DNA of 64,000 bases from Psychrobacillus sp. NEAU-3TGS (GCF_029955155.1 NZ_JAPNOZ010000004.1:335996-399995), one strand, 5' to 3'. Numbered from the stretch's first letter, positions 43,361 to 53,998 are shown. The notes: generated from the letters alone by a model not told the origin. Made by a program: numbers and translations.

Positions 43361-43661
43361 GAGTAACCACTCCTTCATCATCATATCTCTTGGCTAGACT
43401 AGCGGACGACATGGGTGAAAAGCAACTAGATAATTGCAATTTACAGCCCCTTTACTATATTGGTAGTCAATAGTATTATCTGACAATTTAATTATAGTAG
43501 ATTTTCTACCAAATTTCTATCAAAACAAATTAATTTACAAAGTTTTAACATGAAAATCTGAAAGTACAGGCATTTATAGGTTATAAATTTTTTTAAAAGA
43601 CGTCCAGTTAAAATAAGTGTAAAATAGCTATATATACATTAATCGTAGAGGTGGTTGTCTT
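43361..43661. other. AT-rich intergenic region before pepV
   Basis: Nothing certain. An inverted repeat TTGGTAG (43460-43466) / CTACCAA (43506-43512) flanks a 39-bp AT-rich stretch and may serve the divergent ytzE and pepV promoters. TGTAAAAT near 43618 could be an extended -10 for pepV. Confidence 0.3.
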
Positions 43662-45071
43662 ATGAACTGGTTAAAACTTGCTGAAGATAAGAAAGAAGAA
43701 ATAATAACAGAGTTACAGAAGCTTATTCAAATTCCAAGTGTCCTACAAAAAGATCTAGCTACAGACGACATGCCTTTCGGTCCAAAACCCTTAGAGGCAT
43801 TACAACATATGCTGCAAGAAGGAGAAAAAGCCGGTTTTACTACAAAAAATGTAGATAATATGGCTGGGCATATTGAAATGGGCGAAGGTGAAGAAATTCT
43901 CGGTATTCTTTGTCATGTAGATGTAGTACCAGAAGGATATGGTTGGACTTACCCACCATTTGAGGGCGTCGTGGCAAACGATCGAGTATATGGTCGCGGT
44001 GCTATAGATGATAAAGGACCAACAATTGCCGCATGGATGGCGATGAAATTAGTAAAAGAATCTGGAATTGAGCTTTCTAAAAAAGTGCGCATGATTATAG
44101 GAACGGATGAAGAAAGTGGTTTTCGTTGTGTGGATCGCTATTTTCAAAAAGAACAAATGCCGACAATTGGGTTTGCTCCGGATGCAGATTTTCCAATTAT
44201 AAATGCAGAAAAAGGAATTGCCAGTTTAATCTTTACGCAAAAAGGTTCCCCTGAAACAGAAACAATTCAGTTTTTCCAAGCCGGAAAACGAACAAATATG
44301 GTACCTGATGAAGCCTTTGCCTTTGTATTTGGTGGACTTATTACCATTAAAGAAAAGTTTGATGTTTTTGCGAAAGAACATGGAATTACTGGGGAAGTTG
44401 CTCCTCAAGGCCCAATGGTAAAAGTATTAGTCAACGGAAAATCTGCACATGCTATGGAACCGGATGAAGGAGTTAACGCAGCAATCGTACTTGCGAAATT
44501 TTTACAAACGATTAATTTAACCGCTCATTCGAAAGCTTTTGTAGACTTTTTGGTAGAAGGATTTGGGGAAGATAGCAGAGGGCATAAACTCGAGTTAAAC
44601 TTTACGGATGATATATCAGGTGATACTACGCTTAATCCTGGGGTGATTCATTATGCACCAGAACAAGGATCATGCACACAAGTCAGCATGCGCTATTCTG
44701 TTACGTATCCTTTTGAAGAAAAGCTTGCTGCTTGTCGAGAAGTGTTAAAGCAAATGGGCATTACACTTGATTTAGGTTCTAATTCTGCTCCGCATCATGT
44801 CGATGAAAAGGATGAGTTAATCCAAACATTGCAAGAAGTATATGAAAGAAATACTGGAGAAGAAGCAAAGCTTCTATCCATTGGTGGAGGGACATATGCA
44901 CGTGTACTCGATAAAGGGGTGGCGTTTGGTATGCTTTTTCCGGGTAGAAAAGATGTTGCGCATCAACTAGATGAATACGTGGATATTGAAGATTTGATAA
45001 AAGCTACAGCAATTTATGCTGATGCAATCGTTGAACTTGCAAGTAAAAATGTAGAAGCGGGTGAAAAATAA
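43662..45071 (+). CDS. pepV: Dipeptidase PepV (M20 family)
   Basis: A 469-residue zinc dipeptidase. The metal site is built from ILCHVDVVPEGYGW, GRGAIDDKGPTIAAW (bridging Asp), and IGTDEESGFRCVDRY (catalytic Glu-Glu); the C-terminal histidine fits FPGRKDVAHQLDEYV. ATG after GAGGTGG. Its stop overlaps the dat start (TAATG), and it leads a long chain of touching genes through ytnP. Confidence 0.94.
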   Translation: MNWLKLAEDKKEEIITELQKLIQIPSVLQKDLATDDMPFGPKPLEALQHMLQEGEKAGFTTKNVDNMAGHIEMGEGEEILGILCHVDVVPEGYGWTYPPFEGVVANDRVYGRGAIDDKGPTIAAWMAMKLVKESGIELSKKVRMIIGTDEESGFRCVDRYFQKEQMPTIGFAPDADFPIINAEKGIASLIFTQKGSPETETIQFFQAGKRTNMVPDEAFAFVFGGLITIKEKFDVFAKEHGITGEVAPQGPMVKVLVNGKSAHAMEPDEGVNAAIVLAKFLQTINLTAHSKAFVDFLVEGFGEDSRGHKLELNFTDDISGDTTLNPGVIHYAPEQGSCTQVSMRYSVTYPFEEKLAACREVLKQMGITLDLGSNSAPHHVDEKDELIQTLQEVYERNTGEEAKLLSIGGGTYARVLDKGVAFGMLFPGRKDVAHQLDEYVDIEDLIKATAIYADAIVELASKNVEAGEK

Positions 45072-45922
45072 TGGCTAAAATTTTATGGAATGACGAAATT
45101 ATAAACGAAGAAGAAGTAAAAATTGGATTTGAAGACCGTGGTTATCAATTCGGTGATGGGATTTACGAAGTAATTAAAATTTATAACGGCAATGTATTTA
45201 CAGCAACAGAGCATATCGATCGTTTATATGCAAGTGCCGATAAAATTCAGCTAGTGATCCCATACACAAAAGATGTTATGCACAAAATGCTCCATGAACT
45301 AATCGAAACAAACGAAGTAGAGAATGGTCATATTTATGTACAAGTTACACGTGGTATAAGTCCGAGACAGCATAATTTTCCTAATCCTGCAGTTGAATCC
45401 GTTTTAACAGCTTATACAAAAGAAACGACACGCCCACTCGCTCAGCTAAAAAACGGAGTAAAAGCTTGTTTTGTAGAGGATATTCGATGGCTTCGTTGCG
45501 ATATTAAGTCGCTTAACTTACTTGGTAATGTACTCGCTAAACAAGAAGCAATTAGTAAAGATTGCTATGAAGCAATTCAACATCGTGGAGAGATTGTGAC
45601 AGAGGGATCTTCTTCTAATGTGTATGGCATAAAAGATGGTGTACTTTATACGCATCCAGTAAGTAACTTGATATTGAATGGTATTACAAGAAAAGTGATT
45701 TTGGATTGTTGCGAAGAAATCGGGTTAACAGTAGTCGAAGAAGCGTTTACGAAGGAACAAGCATTGGCTATGGATGAAATGATTATGTCCTCTACAAACG
45801 CAGAAGTAATGCCAATCATTTCTCTTGAAGGACAACTAATCGGAGAAGGTAAACGTGGGGAATGGACAGAAAAACTGCAACAAGCATTTGAACACAGAAT
45901 CCCATCTTCTATTGGTGTATGA
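45071..45922 (+). CDS. dat: D-alanine aminotransferase Dat
   Basis: A 283-residue fold-type IV PLP enzyme interconverting D-alanine and 2-oxo acids, giving D-glutamate for peptidoglycan. FEDRGYQFGDGIYEVIKIYNG is the N-terminal signature. The PLP lysine is in RCDIKSLNLLGNV (near residue 145), and TEGSSSNVYGI and SNLILNGITRKVIL bind phosphate and substrate. Pairing with PepV links dipeptide use to D-amino acid supply. The end overlaps thpR by 4 bp. Confidence 0.94.
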   Translation: MAKILWNDEIINEEEVKIGFEDRGYQFGDGIYEVIKIYNGNVFTATEHIDRLYASADKIQLVIPYTKDVMHKMLHELIETNEVENGHIYVQVTRGISPRQHNFPNPAVESVLTAYTKETTRPLAQLKNGVKACFVEDIRWLRCDIKSLNLLGNVLAKQEAISKDCYEAIQHRGEIVTEGSSSNVYGIKDGVLYTHPVSNLILNGITRKVILDCCEEIGLTVVEEAFTKEQALAMDEMIMSSTNAEVMPIISLEGQLIGEGKRGEWTEKLQQAFEHRIPSSIGV

Positions 45923-46461
45923 AACAACATTACTTTATCGGTATTAAGGTTCCCGAGCATATTGCAAAAGCGATTGTAAATGAGCGTGAAAAAACAAATG
46001 TGCATACAACACATAAAACTTTGCCTGTCGCAGAGGACTTGCATATCACGCTCTTTTACTTAGGGCATGTGGAACAAATTGTACTAACATTAATCGTGGA
46101 ACGTTTACAAGAAATTCATTGGGAAGCGTTCGAACTAACAACAAGCGGCTTATCTCATTTTGGAAATGCGCAAACACCTCGTGTATTATTTACTGCCTTA
46201 GAAGATAGCAATCCTTTACATGATCTACAACAGAAAATTGTGCAGCAATTATCCAAAGTTATTGAGATAAATAACATTAAAGATTTTAACGCTCATATTA
46301 CCATTGCTAAAAAATGGGCAGCAGCGAACGAATTGCATACAAAAGATTTTCAATTACCAAAGATGAGTTTTGATGTCTCTCATTTCTCCATTTTCCAAAT
46401 AAATAACAATCGTTCCCCTCGTTATGAGGATATTGTTTGCATACAGAATAGGGGGGTGTAG
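45919..46461 (+). CDS. thpR: RNA 2',3'-cyclic phosphodiesterase ThpR (YtlP)
   Basis: A 180-residue 2H phosphoesterase. The two catalytic HxT/S motifs are DLHITLFYLG near residue 36 and NAHITIAKKW near 127. The start MKQHYFIGIKVPEHI overlaps dat as ATGA. Family members open 2',3'-cyclic RNA ends; the physiological substrate is unknown. It is next to ytlQ, as in B. subtilis. Confidence 0.9.
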   Translation: MKQHYFIGIKVPEHIAKAIVNEREKTNVHTTHKTLPVAEDLHITLFYLGHVEQIVLTLIVERLQEIHWEAFELTTSGLSHFGNAQTPRVLFTALEDSNPLHDLQQKIVQQLSKVIEINNIKDFNAHITIAKKWAAANELHTKDFQLPKMSFDVSHFSIFQINNNRSPRYEDIVCIQNRGV

Positions 46462-46462
46462 A

Positions 46463-47421
46463 ATGGCTCAATTAGTTAAGCTACAGGATTATGTTTCACG
46501 TTACGAAAAAGATTTGAAAAGATACCCAACTCAATTTATTCGATTGAAAAAACAACAATGGGAACGCACGAAAGAGGAATTTGAAAAAGGGGCATTCCAC
46601 AATAATTGGATGGATACAGAAGAAGAAAAAATAGAGGAACCAGAGAAAAAATCTTTTTTTTCTAAACTGTTTCATCGCAATAAGGAAGAAAGTTCGGAAA
46701 TAGAAGAGGTAAATTCTATTTCCGATGAGCCCACTCCTCTTTTTTTTGAACCCAAAATTGTTTATGAACCACAGACAAAAGAAGATTTAAAACGAATGTA
46801 TTTAGATCAACTTTTCCATTTTCAAATAAAATGGGCAAGTTCTACTCTACGTGAAAAGTCGTATGTGGATCCAAAATTTATGCGAGATACATTATTAAGA
46901 ACGTTTATGCAGACGCTTCCCGATAATTATTTTTATTCTATTATCCTATTTTAAAGCTAAAAAAGGCACCAATAGAATTAGATATTATGCTGGTTTTGCC
47001 AACAGAAATTGTTTGTATCGTTATGCTAGAAGGCCAAAATTTAGATGCATTTATCGGTAGCGGGGATCGTTTTTGGATAAGAAAAAGTGGAAAAGAAGAG
47101 AAAAAGGTATTAAGTCCGATGATTAATATTAATCGTATGGAATCTATCTTATTGCAAGTCTTTAAAAAAGAAGAAATAGATTTACCGATTAGAAAAGTTA
47201 TTCTATCAAGGAATGGATATATCGACTATCCCGGTTCTTCTTATAATGTCCAATTTGTCGATAGCAGGACGTATGGAGAATGGTTTTTATCATTAAAGAA
47301 TTCTCCTTCTCCTATGAAACATATGCAATTTAAAGCAGCACAAGCAATTTTAAATTTAGTGCAAACTACTTCTTATTCAAGGTCTTCTTGGGATTTAGAT
47401 AGCGAGGAGAAAGATGAATAA
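46463..47421 (+). pseudogene. ytlQ: YtlQ-like hypothetical protein with frameshift
   Basis: ATG at 46463 follows GGGGGGTG. The first 164 codons encode a charged protein (LVKLQDYVSRYEKDLKRYP, FFSKLFHRNKEESSE) that stops at TAA near 46954. The same protein appears to continue in the -1 frame (LFYYPILKLKKAP, LVLPTEIVCIVMLEGQN, ending [15 protein letters not shown]) up to 47421. One extra T in the five-T run at 46930-46934 would restore about 319 codons. By position between ytlP and ytlR it is ytlQ. Function unknown. It overlaps ytlR by 8 bp. Confidence 0.75.
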
Positions 47422-48352
47422 CATTGTTTTTATCGTCAATGAGCATGCGGGTAATGGACGCGGAAAAAAGATTTGGAAGAAGTGGAAAGATGCCATTGCT
47501 TTTCCTTATACATGTGTAATAACTGAACGAAGTGGACATGCGACAGTGATTGCTAGAAGCTATGCTGCATTGAGTAAAGATGAGTTATTAATAGTTGCTG
47601 TTGGTGGGGATGGTACGGTCCACGAAATCATTGTTGGAGTTACAGGCTACAATCATGTTCGAGTTGGTGTCATTTCTGCTGGAAGTGGAAATGATTTCGG
47701 CCGAACATTTTCTGTTTTTCAAACGACCGAGCAATTAAATAAGTATGTACATAGCAACTATGAATCATTGAAAATGGATCTAGCTTTGTTAACTATTGGT
47801 CATGATTCATACCCTGTAGTGAATAATGCAGGGTTTGGTTTTGATGCAAAAGTGGCTTATTCTGTTAACCATTCTACATGGAAAAAAAGATTAAATACGT
47901 TTGGTTTAGGAAAGTTAACTTACATTATATACCTTATAAAAGAGTTATTTACTTTTCAGCGTTTTTCTTTCACTTTACATACAGAAGACAAAATGGTAAC
48001 GTATGACGATGTTTGGTTCATCGTTGTATGTAATCAACCCTATTTTGGTGGAGGGATGAAGATATCACCTTTATCCAAACCAAATGATCAATTAATTGAA
48101 ATGACAATCGTGTACAAGCTAGCAAGATGGAAATTATTATTTATATTTAGTACGGTTTTCTTTGGAAAACATACAAAATATAAAGAAGTTATCCAGTTTC
48201 AAGCGAAAAACTATACAATATCAATACATGACAAAGTTTATGGACATGTAGATGGGGAATTTTCTTGTATAACCGAGGAAAATCACTCTTATTTATTTTC
48301 AGTCAGTCCAAAAGCTTGGAACTTAGCAAAACATATAGAAAAAGGAGTTTAA
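47414..48352 (+). CDS. ytlR: Diacylglycerol/lipid kinase family protein YtlR
   Basis: A 312-residue protein of the DAGK catalytic family. The nucleotide loop is [15 protein letters not shown] near residue 70, and [13 protein letters not shown] near 98 completes the signature. [12 protein letters not shown] and [18 protein letters not shown] belong to the C-terminal beta-sandwich. The lipid substrate cannot be told from sequence. ATG after GAGGAGAAAG, overlapping ytlQ. Confidence 0.9.
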   Translation: MNNIVFIVNEHAGNGRGKKIWKKWKDAIAFPYTCVITERSGHATVIARSYAALSKDELLIVAVGGDGTVHEIIVGVTGYNHVRVGVISAGSGNDFGRTFSVFQTTEQLNKYVHSNYESLKMDLALLTIGHDSYPVVNNAGFGFDAKVAYSVNHSTWKKRLNTFGLGKLTYIIYLIKELFTFQRFSFTLHTEDKMVTYDDVWFIVVCNQPYFGGGMKISPLSKPNDQLIEMTIVYKLARWKLLFIFSTVFFGKHTKYKEVIQFQAKNYTISIHDKVYGHVDGEFSCITEENHSYLFSVSPKAWNLAKHIEKGV

Positions 48353-48356
48353 CATA

Positions 48357-48998
48357 ATGAGGTTAAGACATAAACCATGGGCAGAAGAATTTATAAATAG
48401 CCACCCTGAAATTGTTATTCCGAATCCGGAAGAGTTGAAAGGGAAGTGGGAATCGGAATTTAATAATAATCATCCGCTTCATATTGAAGTGGGTACAGGC
48501 AAAGGTCAGTTTATAACTGGGATGGCAAAACAAAATCCCGATATAAACTACATTGGAATAGAGCTGTATGATAGCGTTATTGTTTCTGCGGTTGAAAATG
48601 TGATTGCAGCAGGCTCTCCGTCAAATTTACGCCTACTAAAAGTAAATGGTGCCGATTTGGAAAAATACTTCGAGAAAAACGATGTAGACCGTGTTTATTT
48701 GAATTTCTCGGATCCATGGCCAAAAATTAGACATGCGAAGAGACGCTTAACGCATGAAGGATTTTTGAAACTATATGAATCTATTTTAGTAGACAATGCG
48801 GAAATCCATTTCAAAACAGATAATCGGGGATTATTTGAATACTCTTTAATTAGTATGTCGGCTTATGGTATGTTAATAAAAGATGTTTCGCTCGATTTGC
48901 ACGCAAATATGCCAGAAGATAACATTATGACGGAGTATGAAGAAAAATTTTCTGCAAAAGGGCAGCCGATTTATCGAGTTGAAGCAAAATTCGTATAA
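48357..48998 (+). CDS. trmB: tRNA (guanine-N7)-methyltransferase TrmB
   Basis: Methylates G46 in tRNA variable loops. 213 residues. [17 protein letters not shown] is the typical start, [16 protein letters not shown] the SAM-binding loop, [20 protein letters not shown] the catalytic motif, and [13 protein letters not shown] near the end. ATG 4 bp after ytlR with AAAAGGAG before it. Confidence 0.96.
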   Translation: MRLRHKPWAEEFINSHPEIVIPNPEELKGKWESEFNNNHPLHIEVGTGKGQFITGMAKQNPDINYIGIELYDSVIVSAVENVIAAGSPSNLRLLKVNGADLEKYFEKNDVDRVYLNFSDPWPKIRHAKRRLTHEGFLKLYESILVDNAEIHFKTDNRGLFEYSLISMSAYGMLIKDVSLDLHANMPEDNIMTEYEEKFSAKGQPIYRVEAKFV

Positions 48999-49014
48999 AA
49001 GGGGACAAGGGAGA

Positions 49015-49866
49015 ATGGATACGTTTCAATTTCACGACATGTCTTTAACTTGGTTACAGGGCGGGACAACGCATATGGATGGGGGTGCCATGTTCGGTGT
49101 TGTACCAAAACCATTATGGGAAAAGAAATATCCTGTCAATGAAAAGAATCAAATCGAATTAGCATCCGATCCATTATTCATCCAGTACAAAGGGCAAAAT
49201 ATTTTACTAGAAGCAGGAATTGGTTACGGAAAATTTACGGACAAGCAATTAAGAAACTATGGAGTTTCAAGTCAATCTCAAGTGGAAGACAATTTAGCAC
49301 AACTTGGTGTTCTCCCAGAAGAAATCGATATAGTGATCATGACACATTTACATTTTGATCATGCTTGTGGTTTAACTAAATGGGCAGATGACAGGCTTGT
49401 CTCCAGTTTTCCAAATGCTAAAATATATGTATCGGACGTCGAATGGAATGAAATGAAAAACCCAAATATCCGTTCCCGAAATACATATTGGAAAGAAAAT
49501 TGGGAGCCCATAGTAGATCAAGTAGTGACATTTACAGATTCCATAGAAGTAGTAGATGGAATTGAAATGATTCACACTGGTGGTCACAGCGATGGACATA
49601 GTATTGTGTTGTTTAAGCAAAACGATGAGACGATTATTCATATGGCGGATCTCATGCCTACAAATGCACATCAAAATCCACTATGGGTATTGGCTTATGA
49701 TGATTATCCGATGACTTCTATTTTTGCAAAAGAAAAGTGGGTAAATGAGGCATTACAATCTAATTATTGGTTTAGCTTTTACCATGACGTCTTTTACCGA
49801 TTAGTGAAATGGTCTGAAGATGGAAAAAAGATAGTAGATAAACTAGAGAGAACGACTGGCTTTTAA
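49015..49866 (+). CDS. ytnP: Metallo-beta-lactamase-fold hydrolase YtnP
   Basis: A 284-residue metallohydrolase with the zinc motif [12 protein letters not shown] (HxHxDH) near residue 107, a later [11 protein letters not shown] and [14 protein letters not shown]. YtnP-type proteins act as lactonases on quorum-type lactones in some bacilli; that role is inference here. I start at ATG 49015 after AAGGGAG; an earlier ATG lies inside trmB. It closes the pepV-to-ytnP gene chain. Confidence 0.88.
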   Translation: MDTFQFHDMSLTWLQGGTTHMDGGAMFGVVPKPLWEKKYPVNEKNQIELASDPLFIQYKGQNILLEAGIGYGKFTDKQLRNYGVSSQSQVEDNLAQLGVLPEEIDIVIMTHLHFDHACGLTKWADDRLVSSFPNAKIYVSDVEWNEMKNPNIRSRNTYWKENWEPIVDQVVTFTDSIEVVDGIEMIHTGGHSDGHSIVLFKQNDETIIHMADLMPTNAHQNPLWVLAYDDYPMTSIFAKEKWVNEALQSNYWFSFYHDVFYRLVKWSEDGKKIVDKLERTTGF

Positions 49867-49880
49867 AATGAAGTTTAATA

Positions 49881-49919
49881 AAAACAGCTTATGGTTTACA
49901 TAATCATAAGCTGTTTTTA
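49881..49919 (+). terminator. Terminator after ytnP
   Basis: AAAACAGCTTATG pairs with CATAAGCTGTTTT, followed by TTT. Confidence 0.9.
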
Positions 49920-49929
49920 TTTATGGATG

Positions 49930-50560
49930 GAGCCTATAAGTTTAGACACATAGATAACTCAAGTAGCATTAGGAGCGGCATGTTTATATTTTAATTGCTG
50001 TATAGGGAAACTGCGCGGTAGTGAGTTGAATGAAGTAGACGCTTGGATTTCCGCTACAGGGCGGACGCTTTCCGCCGGCTTGGCTTCAGACGCTTCCCTT
50101 GCTCCTGCGCAAGCTCGTCGCAAAAGTAAATTTCGCTACACTCAGTCCAGGGTCTTCAGCTCAAGCTATTCCGGCTGGAGTCGCCGCCCTTTCGCTACAA
50201 TCCACCATATTAGCTAACTACTCAGCTTTACCACTTTCAATCAAATTTACTTTTAAAAGCCATAAAAGAGATGTTATGGTTGAGTAATTCGAACTTTTTC
50301 CTGCTAAATGCAAGTACTTTATTAGAAAGAAATTCCCATTGATTGTAGCGGAAGGTGGCGACTCCGACGGGATTAAGCGGGACAGGTGAGACCCCGCAGG
50401 AACGTTAGCAACGAGGAGGCTCACCGCCCGCCCCGCGGAAAGCGTCCACCTGCAGCGAAAATTCTAGCGGTCACTTAATAAAACATTCTACCGCACAGTA
50501 TCCCTATTATATTCCGTATATCATTCCCATGAGCTAAAATGGGCCGGGCAAAGGCGCTTT
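49930..50560 (+). repeat. R1 repeat copy 4 (full, with outer flanks)
   Basis: It fills most of the 790-bp gap after ytnP. The inner unit 50003-50506 is bounded by TAGGGAAACTGCGCGGTA and TACCGCACAGTATCCCTA. The left arm carries the GGCTTGGCTTC-type sequence seen in copy 3 and the right arm the GGGACAGGTGAGACCCCGC type; the AT-rich spacer between them differs from copies 2 and 3. The outer flanks resemble copies 1 and 2 (AGCGGCATG on the left, CCCATGAGCTAAA on the right). Confidence 0.85.
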
Positions 50561-50599
50561 AGAATTTTTACTATTTTATATATAAGAAGGCACCCTTAA

Positions 50600-50628
50600 A
50601 AAAGAAAAGCCCCGTAATTATACGGGGG
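50600..50628 (-). terminator. Terminator after the iron-binding lipoprotein
   Basis: CCCCGTA and TACGGGG form the stem; on the minus strand CTTTTCTTTTTT follows. Confidence 0.85.
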
Positions 50629-50659
50629 TGGTTGTCAGTCAAGTAGGGATATATTTTAG

Positions 50660-51577
50660 CTAACTAGTTATTAAGAAATGATTTTTCGAAAACTCGAGAA
50701 GATATTCTAGGGTGATTGGATCACTGTAGGTAGATGCTTTCGTGTTTATTTCGAATACTTGATTGTTTTTAACTGCTGGTATGTTCTTCCATACATCAGT
50801 TTCCATAAATGAATTATCCACATCTGGGTTTTTACTTAGAATTACATAATCACCAGCAAACTCCGGAAGCATTTCTGATGAAAAGGTATAAATACCTGAT
50901 TCAAGCGCTAATTCCTTTACTTTATCAGGCATCTTTAATTCCATTGCTTGATATAGTATTTCTGTTCCTCGTGCATAATTATTTCCAAATACATAAAACT
51001 CTTTATCTCCACTTTCAATTACAGAAACAGTTGCATCTTCACCGATTTTTGCTTGAATGGCTTCTCCTGCCGTTTTAGCACGCTCTTGGAAATCTTTGAC
51101 CCATTCCTTCGTTTCTGTTTCTTTGTTTAAGAGTTTTCCAATTTCAACTTGCTGGGTTAAATAATCCAGTTTTCCCCAAGTAAAAACAACAGTAGGAGCA
51201 ATTTCATTTAATTTGTCGATATTTTTCATATAAGATCCAGCTATGATTAGATCTGGTTCCAGTTCAATGATCTTCTCCAAGTTATCCTCTGATACGACTT
51301 CGACACCCTTAAGCTTTTCTTCAAAAAGGGGATTTGTATTAGTCCATTCATCAATACCGACGATGTTTGCACCTAGGGCCAATGCATTGGGACCGTTAGT
51401 AAGAGCCACTACTCTTTTGGGATCGGTAGGTACTTCAATAGGTCCAGTTTCTGATTGGTAAGTAAATGTATCCGTTTTAGTCTCGGTTGTATTATCTTCG
51501 TTCACCGACTCATTATTTCCGCAGGCACCAAGAATGAGTACTAACAAAAATAAGAATGGTAGAAATAGCTTTTTCAA
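50660..51577 (-). CDS. Iron-siderophore ABC transporter substrate-binding lipoprotein
   Basis: A 305-residue type III solute-binding lipoprotein (FecB/FeuA group). The signal peptide ends LVLILGACGN, a lipobox. TDPKRVVALTNGPNALALG and IIELEPDLIIAGSYM are characteristic strands, and a long interdomain helix is visible around KEWVKDFQERAKTAGEAI. TTG start after AAAAGGAG. A Fur-like box lies upstream. No permease or ATPase genes are adjacent, so it must use a transporter encoded elsewhere. The siderophore cannot be named. Confidence 0.88.
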   Translation of the reverse strand: MKKLFLPFLFLLVLILGACGNNESVNEDNTTETKTDTFTYQSETGPIEVPTDPKRVVALTNGPNALALGANIVGIDEWTNTNPLFEEKLKGVEVVSEDNLEKIIELEPDLIIAGSYMKNIDKLNEIAPTVVFTWGKLDYLTQQVEIGKLLNKETETKEWVKDFQERAKTAGEAIQAKIGEDATVSVIESGDKEFYVFGNNYARGTEILYQAMELKMPDKVKELALESGIYTFSSEMLPEFAGDYVILSKNPDVDNSFMETDVWKNIPAVKNNQVFEINTKASTYSDPITLEYLLEFSKNHFLITS

Positions 51578-51638
51578 TATGATTTTCTCCTTTTTAAAAC
51601 ATAGTGTGATATTAATATGAAAGAAATCATATTAATAA

Positions 51639-51653
51639 TGATAATCATTTTCA
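51639..51653 (-). promoter_or_regulatory. Fur-like operator
   Basis: TGATAATCATTTTCA matches the 7-1-7 Fur box TGATAATNATTATCA with one mismatch, about 60 bp upstream of the iron-binding lipoprotein start. Iron repression is inferred. Confidence 0.75.
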
Positions 51654-51743
51654 ATTAACTCATATAAAATATTAATAGCGTTGATAAAAGATGTCAATGA
51701 ATTTTTTGTTTATATTTAGCGTATAAGAAGAGAAAAGGAAATG

Positions 51744-51787
51744 GAAAAAGCCAAGAAAGAAGTAGACATTTTACTTCTTCTTGGCTT
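51744..51787 (-). terminator. Terminator after ytzB
   Basis: AGCCAAGAAAGAAGTA pairs with TTACTTCTTCTTGGCT (one mismatch), with a T-run on the minus strand. Confidence 0.85.
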
Positions 51788-51811
51788 TAAATTATGTTAG
51801 TTTTATTTCTC

Positions 51812-52123
51812 TTACATTCTTACCAATTCTACAACCGTACCAGTTTTTGCGTCTGCGGCAAACTCAAACTGCTCAAGTTCTCCATCTTTCATGCGGGAAA
51901 TGCCGCCTTTGTATACATTCGTATGAATAGCCTCTTTGTTAAACGGCTCTGGGTTCATTAAAATCCATGAACCATCAATTGGTCCCTCTTCTTTAAATGC
52001 TGTTTTTATATCTTTTAGAACGAGCTCGGCAGATCGATTATTCACTTTGTTAGCGGCTTGACTTGCAATAATTCCAATAGCAATTCCAGTACCTAGACCC
52101 ATCATATAATCTTTTAGTTTCAT
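51812..52123 (-). CDS. ytzB: Small PepSY-like protein (YtzB-like)
   Basis: A 103-residue protein with one N-terminal hydrophobic segment (YMMGLGTGIAIGIIASQAAN), then an alpha/beta region ending DAKTGTVVELVRM, similar to PepSY-type small domains. It lies divergently beside ytoP, the place of ytzB in B. subtilis; the symbol rests partly on that. ATG after TGGAGGA. Function unknown. Confidence 0.7.
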   Translation of the reverse strand: MKLKDYMMGLGTGIAIGIIASQAANKVNNRSAELVLKDIKTAFKEEGPIDGSWILMNPEPFNKEAIHTNVYKGGISRMKDGELEQFEFAADAKTGTVVELVRM

Positions 52124-52292
52124 CGTTATCTTCCTCCAGTCCTTTTTTTTAGTGTATCATACATCCGGTGTCGTTTAAATTATTCGATATTCGAAGTTTA
52201 ATTGTAGTAAAGTAATGCATCTTTTATTACAATAGAAGTGGAATCTTTATTGAAAAATATATTTTTACATAAGCTTTAGGAGGTTTTTTTAG

Positions 52293-53366
52293 ATGAATGA
52301 AGAAACGCGCTCACTATTTAAAACGTTAACAGAATTACCAGGCGCACCTGGCAATGAACATGCAGTTCGTGCATTTATGCGAAGTGAACTGTCGAAATAT
52401 TCGGATGAGATCGTGCAAGATAATTTAGGTGGTATTTTCGGTTTGAAAAAAGGGGATGCAAATGGGCCTAAAATATTAGTAGCTGGGCATATGGACGAAG
52501 TTGGTTTCATGGTATCCGGTGTTACTGATAACGGAATGATTCGTTTTCAACCACTTGGTGGTTGGTGGAGCCAAGTTCTACTTGCACAACGTGTGGACAT
52601 TGTAACAAAAGAAAAAACAATCCCTGGTGTAATCGGTTCCATTCCTCCTCATTTACTAAGCGATGAAATACGCAACAAGCCGATGGATATAAAAAATATG
52701 CTCATTGATGTTGGTGCAGACGATAAAGAAGATGTGGCGCGCATGGGGATCAAACCTGGAGATCAGATCGTTCCAGTTTGTCCATTTACACCAATGGCTA
52801 ACGATAAAAAAATCATGGCAAAAGCTTGGGATAATCGCTATGGCTGTGGACTTGCAATTGAGTTATTAAAAGAAGTACAAAACCAGCAATTACCGAATAT
52901 GCTCTATTCCGGTGCAAATGTAATGGAAGAAGTTGGATTACGTGGGGCACAGGCTTCAGCAAATATGATTAAACCAGACCTATTCTTCGCATTAGATGCT
53001 AGCCCTGCAAATGATGCTTCTGGCAATAAAAATGAATTCGGTCAACTTGGAAAAGGGACACTTTTACGTATTTTTGACCGTACAATGGTAACGCATCGCG
53101 GTATGCGAGAATTTGTATTGGATACAGCAGAAACACATGATATACCATACCAATACTTCATCTCCCAAGGTGGTACAGATGCAGGTCGAGTGCATACATC
53201 CAATGAAGGGATTCCAAGTGCTGTAATTGGTATATGCTCACGCTATATTCATACTTCATCTTCCATCATCCATACAGATGACTATGCAGCAGCAAAAGAA
53301 TTACTAGTAAAATTAGTAAAAGCATGTGACCAAACTACACTAGAAACGATTAAAGCAAACGTATAA
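52293..53366 (+). CDS. ytoP: M42-family aminopeptidase YtoP
   Basis: A 357-residue metallo-aminopeptidase of the glutamyl-aminopeptidase/endoglucanase-like M42 family. Metal ligands fit [12 protein letters not shown] (His, Asp near residue 68), [17 protein letters not shown] (bridging Asp), MEEVGLRGA (catalytic Glu-Glu) and [10 protein letters not shown], with SSIIHTDDY last. ATG after TAGGAGG. A terminator follows, so it is a single-gene unit. Confidence 0.93.
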   Translation: MNEETRSLFKTLTELPGAPGNEHAVRAFMRSELSKYSDEIVQDNLGGIFGLKKGDANGPKILVAGHMDEVGFMVSGVTDNGMIRFQPLGGWWSQVLLAQRVDIVTKEKTIPGVIGSIPPHLLSDEIRNKPMDIKNMLIDVGADDKEDVARMGIKPGDQIVPVCPFTPMANDKKIMAKAWDNRYGCGLAIELLKEVQNQQLPNMLYSGANVMEEVGLRGAQASANMIKPDLFFALDASPANDASGNKNEFGQLGKGTLLRIFDRTMVTHRGMREFVLDTAETHDIPYQYFISQGGTDAGRVHTSNEGIPSAVIGICSRYIHTSSSIIHTDDYAAAKELLVKLVKACDQTTLETIKANV

Positions 53367-53394
53367 AAAAGATGCCCTCGAGGCATCTTTTTTT
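53365..53394 (+). terminator. Terminator after ytoP
   Basis: AAAGATGCC and GGCATCTTT pair around CTCGA and end in TTTT. Confidence 0.85.
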
Positions 53395-53413
53395 GGAAAT
53401 GGAGAATAAATTG

Positions 53414-53935
53414 ATGAAAATATACATAGGAACTAATAACGAAGCTAAAACAAAAGCAGTGCAAACAATTGCGAGTCTATATTATCCAGATGCTAAATTC
53501 ATAAACAAGGAAGTAGATTCCTTCGTATCTGCACAGCCAATGAGCAATGAAGAAACGAGACAAGGAGCGATCAATCGAGCAAAACAGCTAATAGAGCAGC
53601 AGGATACTTTGTTTGGAGTGGGCTTAGAAGGAGGCGTACAGGAAATTGACGGTGTCCTCTACATGTGTAATTGGGGGGCGCTTGCGACAAGTGGAGGTGA
53701 AGTATTTACTGCAATGGGGGCAGGTATTCCTTTGCCAGACGAAGTTGCCGAAAAGTTACGTGCAGGGGAGGAACTTGGACCAGTAATGGACGTCTATACA
53801 AATAGGAAAGGGATTCGCCACGCGGAAGGAGCAATTGGTGTATTTACGGACGGGCTTATCACAAGAAGTATGATGTTCGAACATATTATGTATCTTCTAA
53901 TAGGGCAATATGAGCTTTCCAAGAAGTTGTTGTAG
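53414..53935 (+). CDS. DUF84 / inosine-xanthosine triphosphatase-like protein
   Basis: A 173-residue protein of the YjjX/DUF84 family related to ITPase. IYIGTNNEAKTKAV opens it, VDSFVSAQPMSNEETRQGAINRA is the family signature, GVGLEGGV and TNRKGIRHAEGAIGVFTDG complete it. Start set at ATG 53414, nine bases after GGAG. Proposed to remove non-canonical purine nucleotides, by family. Confidence 0.88.
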   Translation: MKIYIGTNNEAKTKAVQTIASLYYPDAKFINKEVDSFVSAQPMSNEETRQGAINRAKQLIEQQDTLFGVGLEGGVQEIDGVLYMCNWGALATSGGEVFTAMGAGIPLPDEVAEKLRAGEELGPVMDVYTNRKGIRHAEGAIGVFTDGLITRSMMFEHIMYLLIGQYELSKKLL

Positions 53936-53998
53936 TTGCATGTAAGGAAAATCATCGTTAAAATATATAGCAGTTATGCTGTGAATGGAGGAAAGTAA

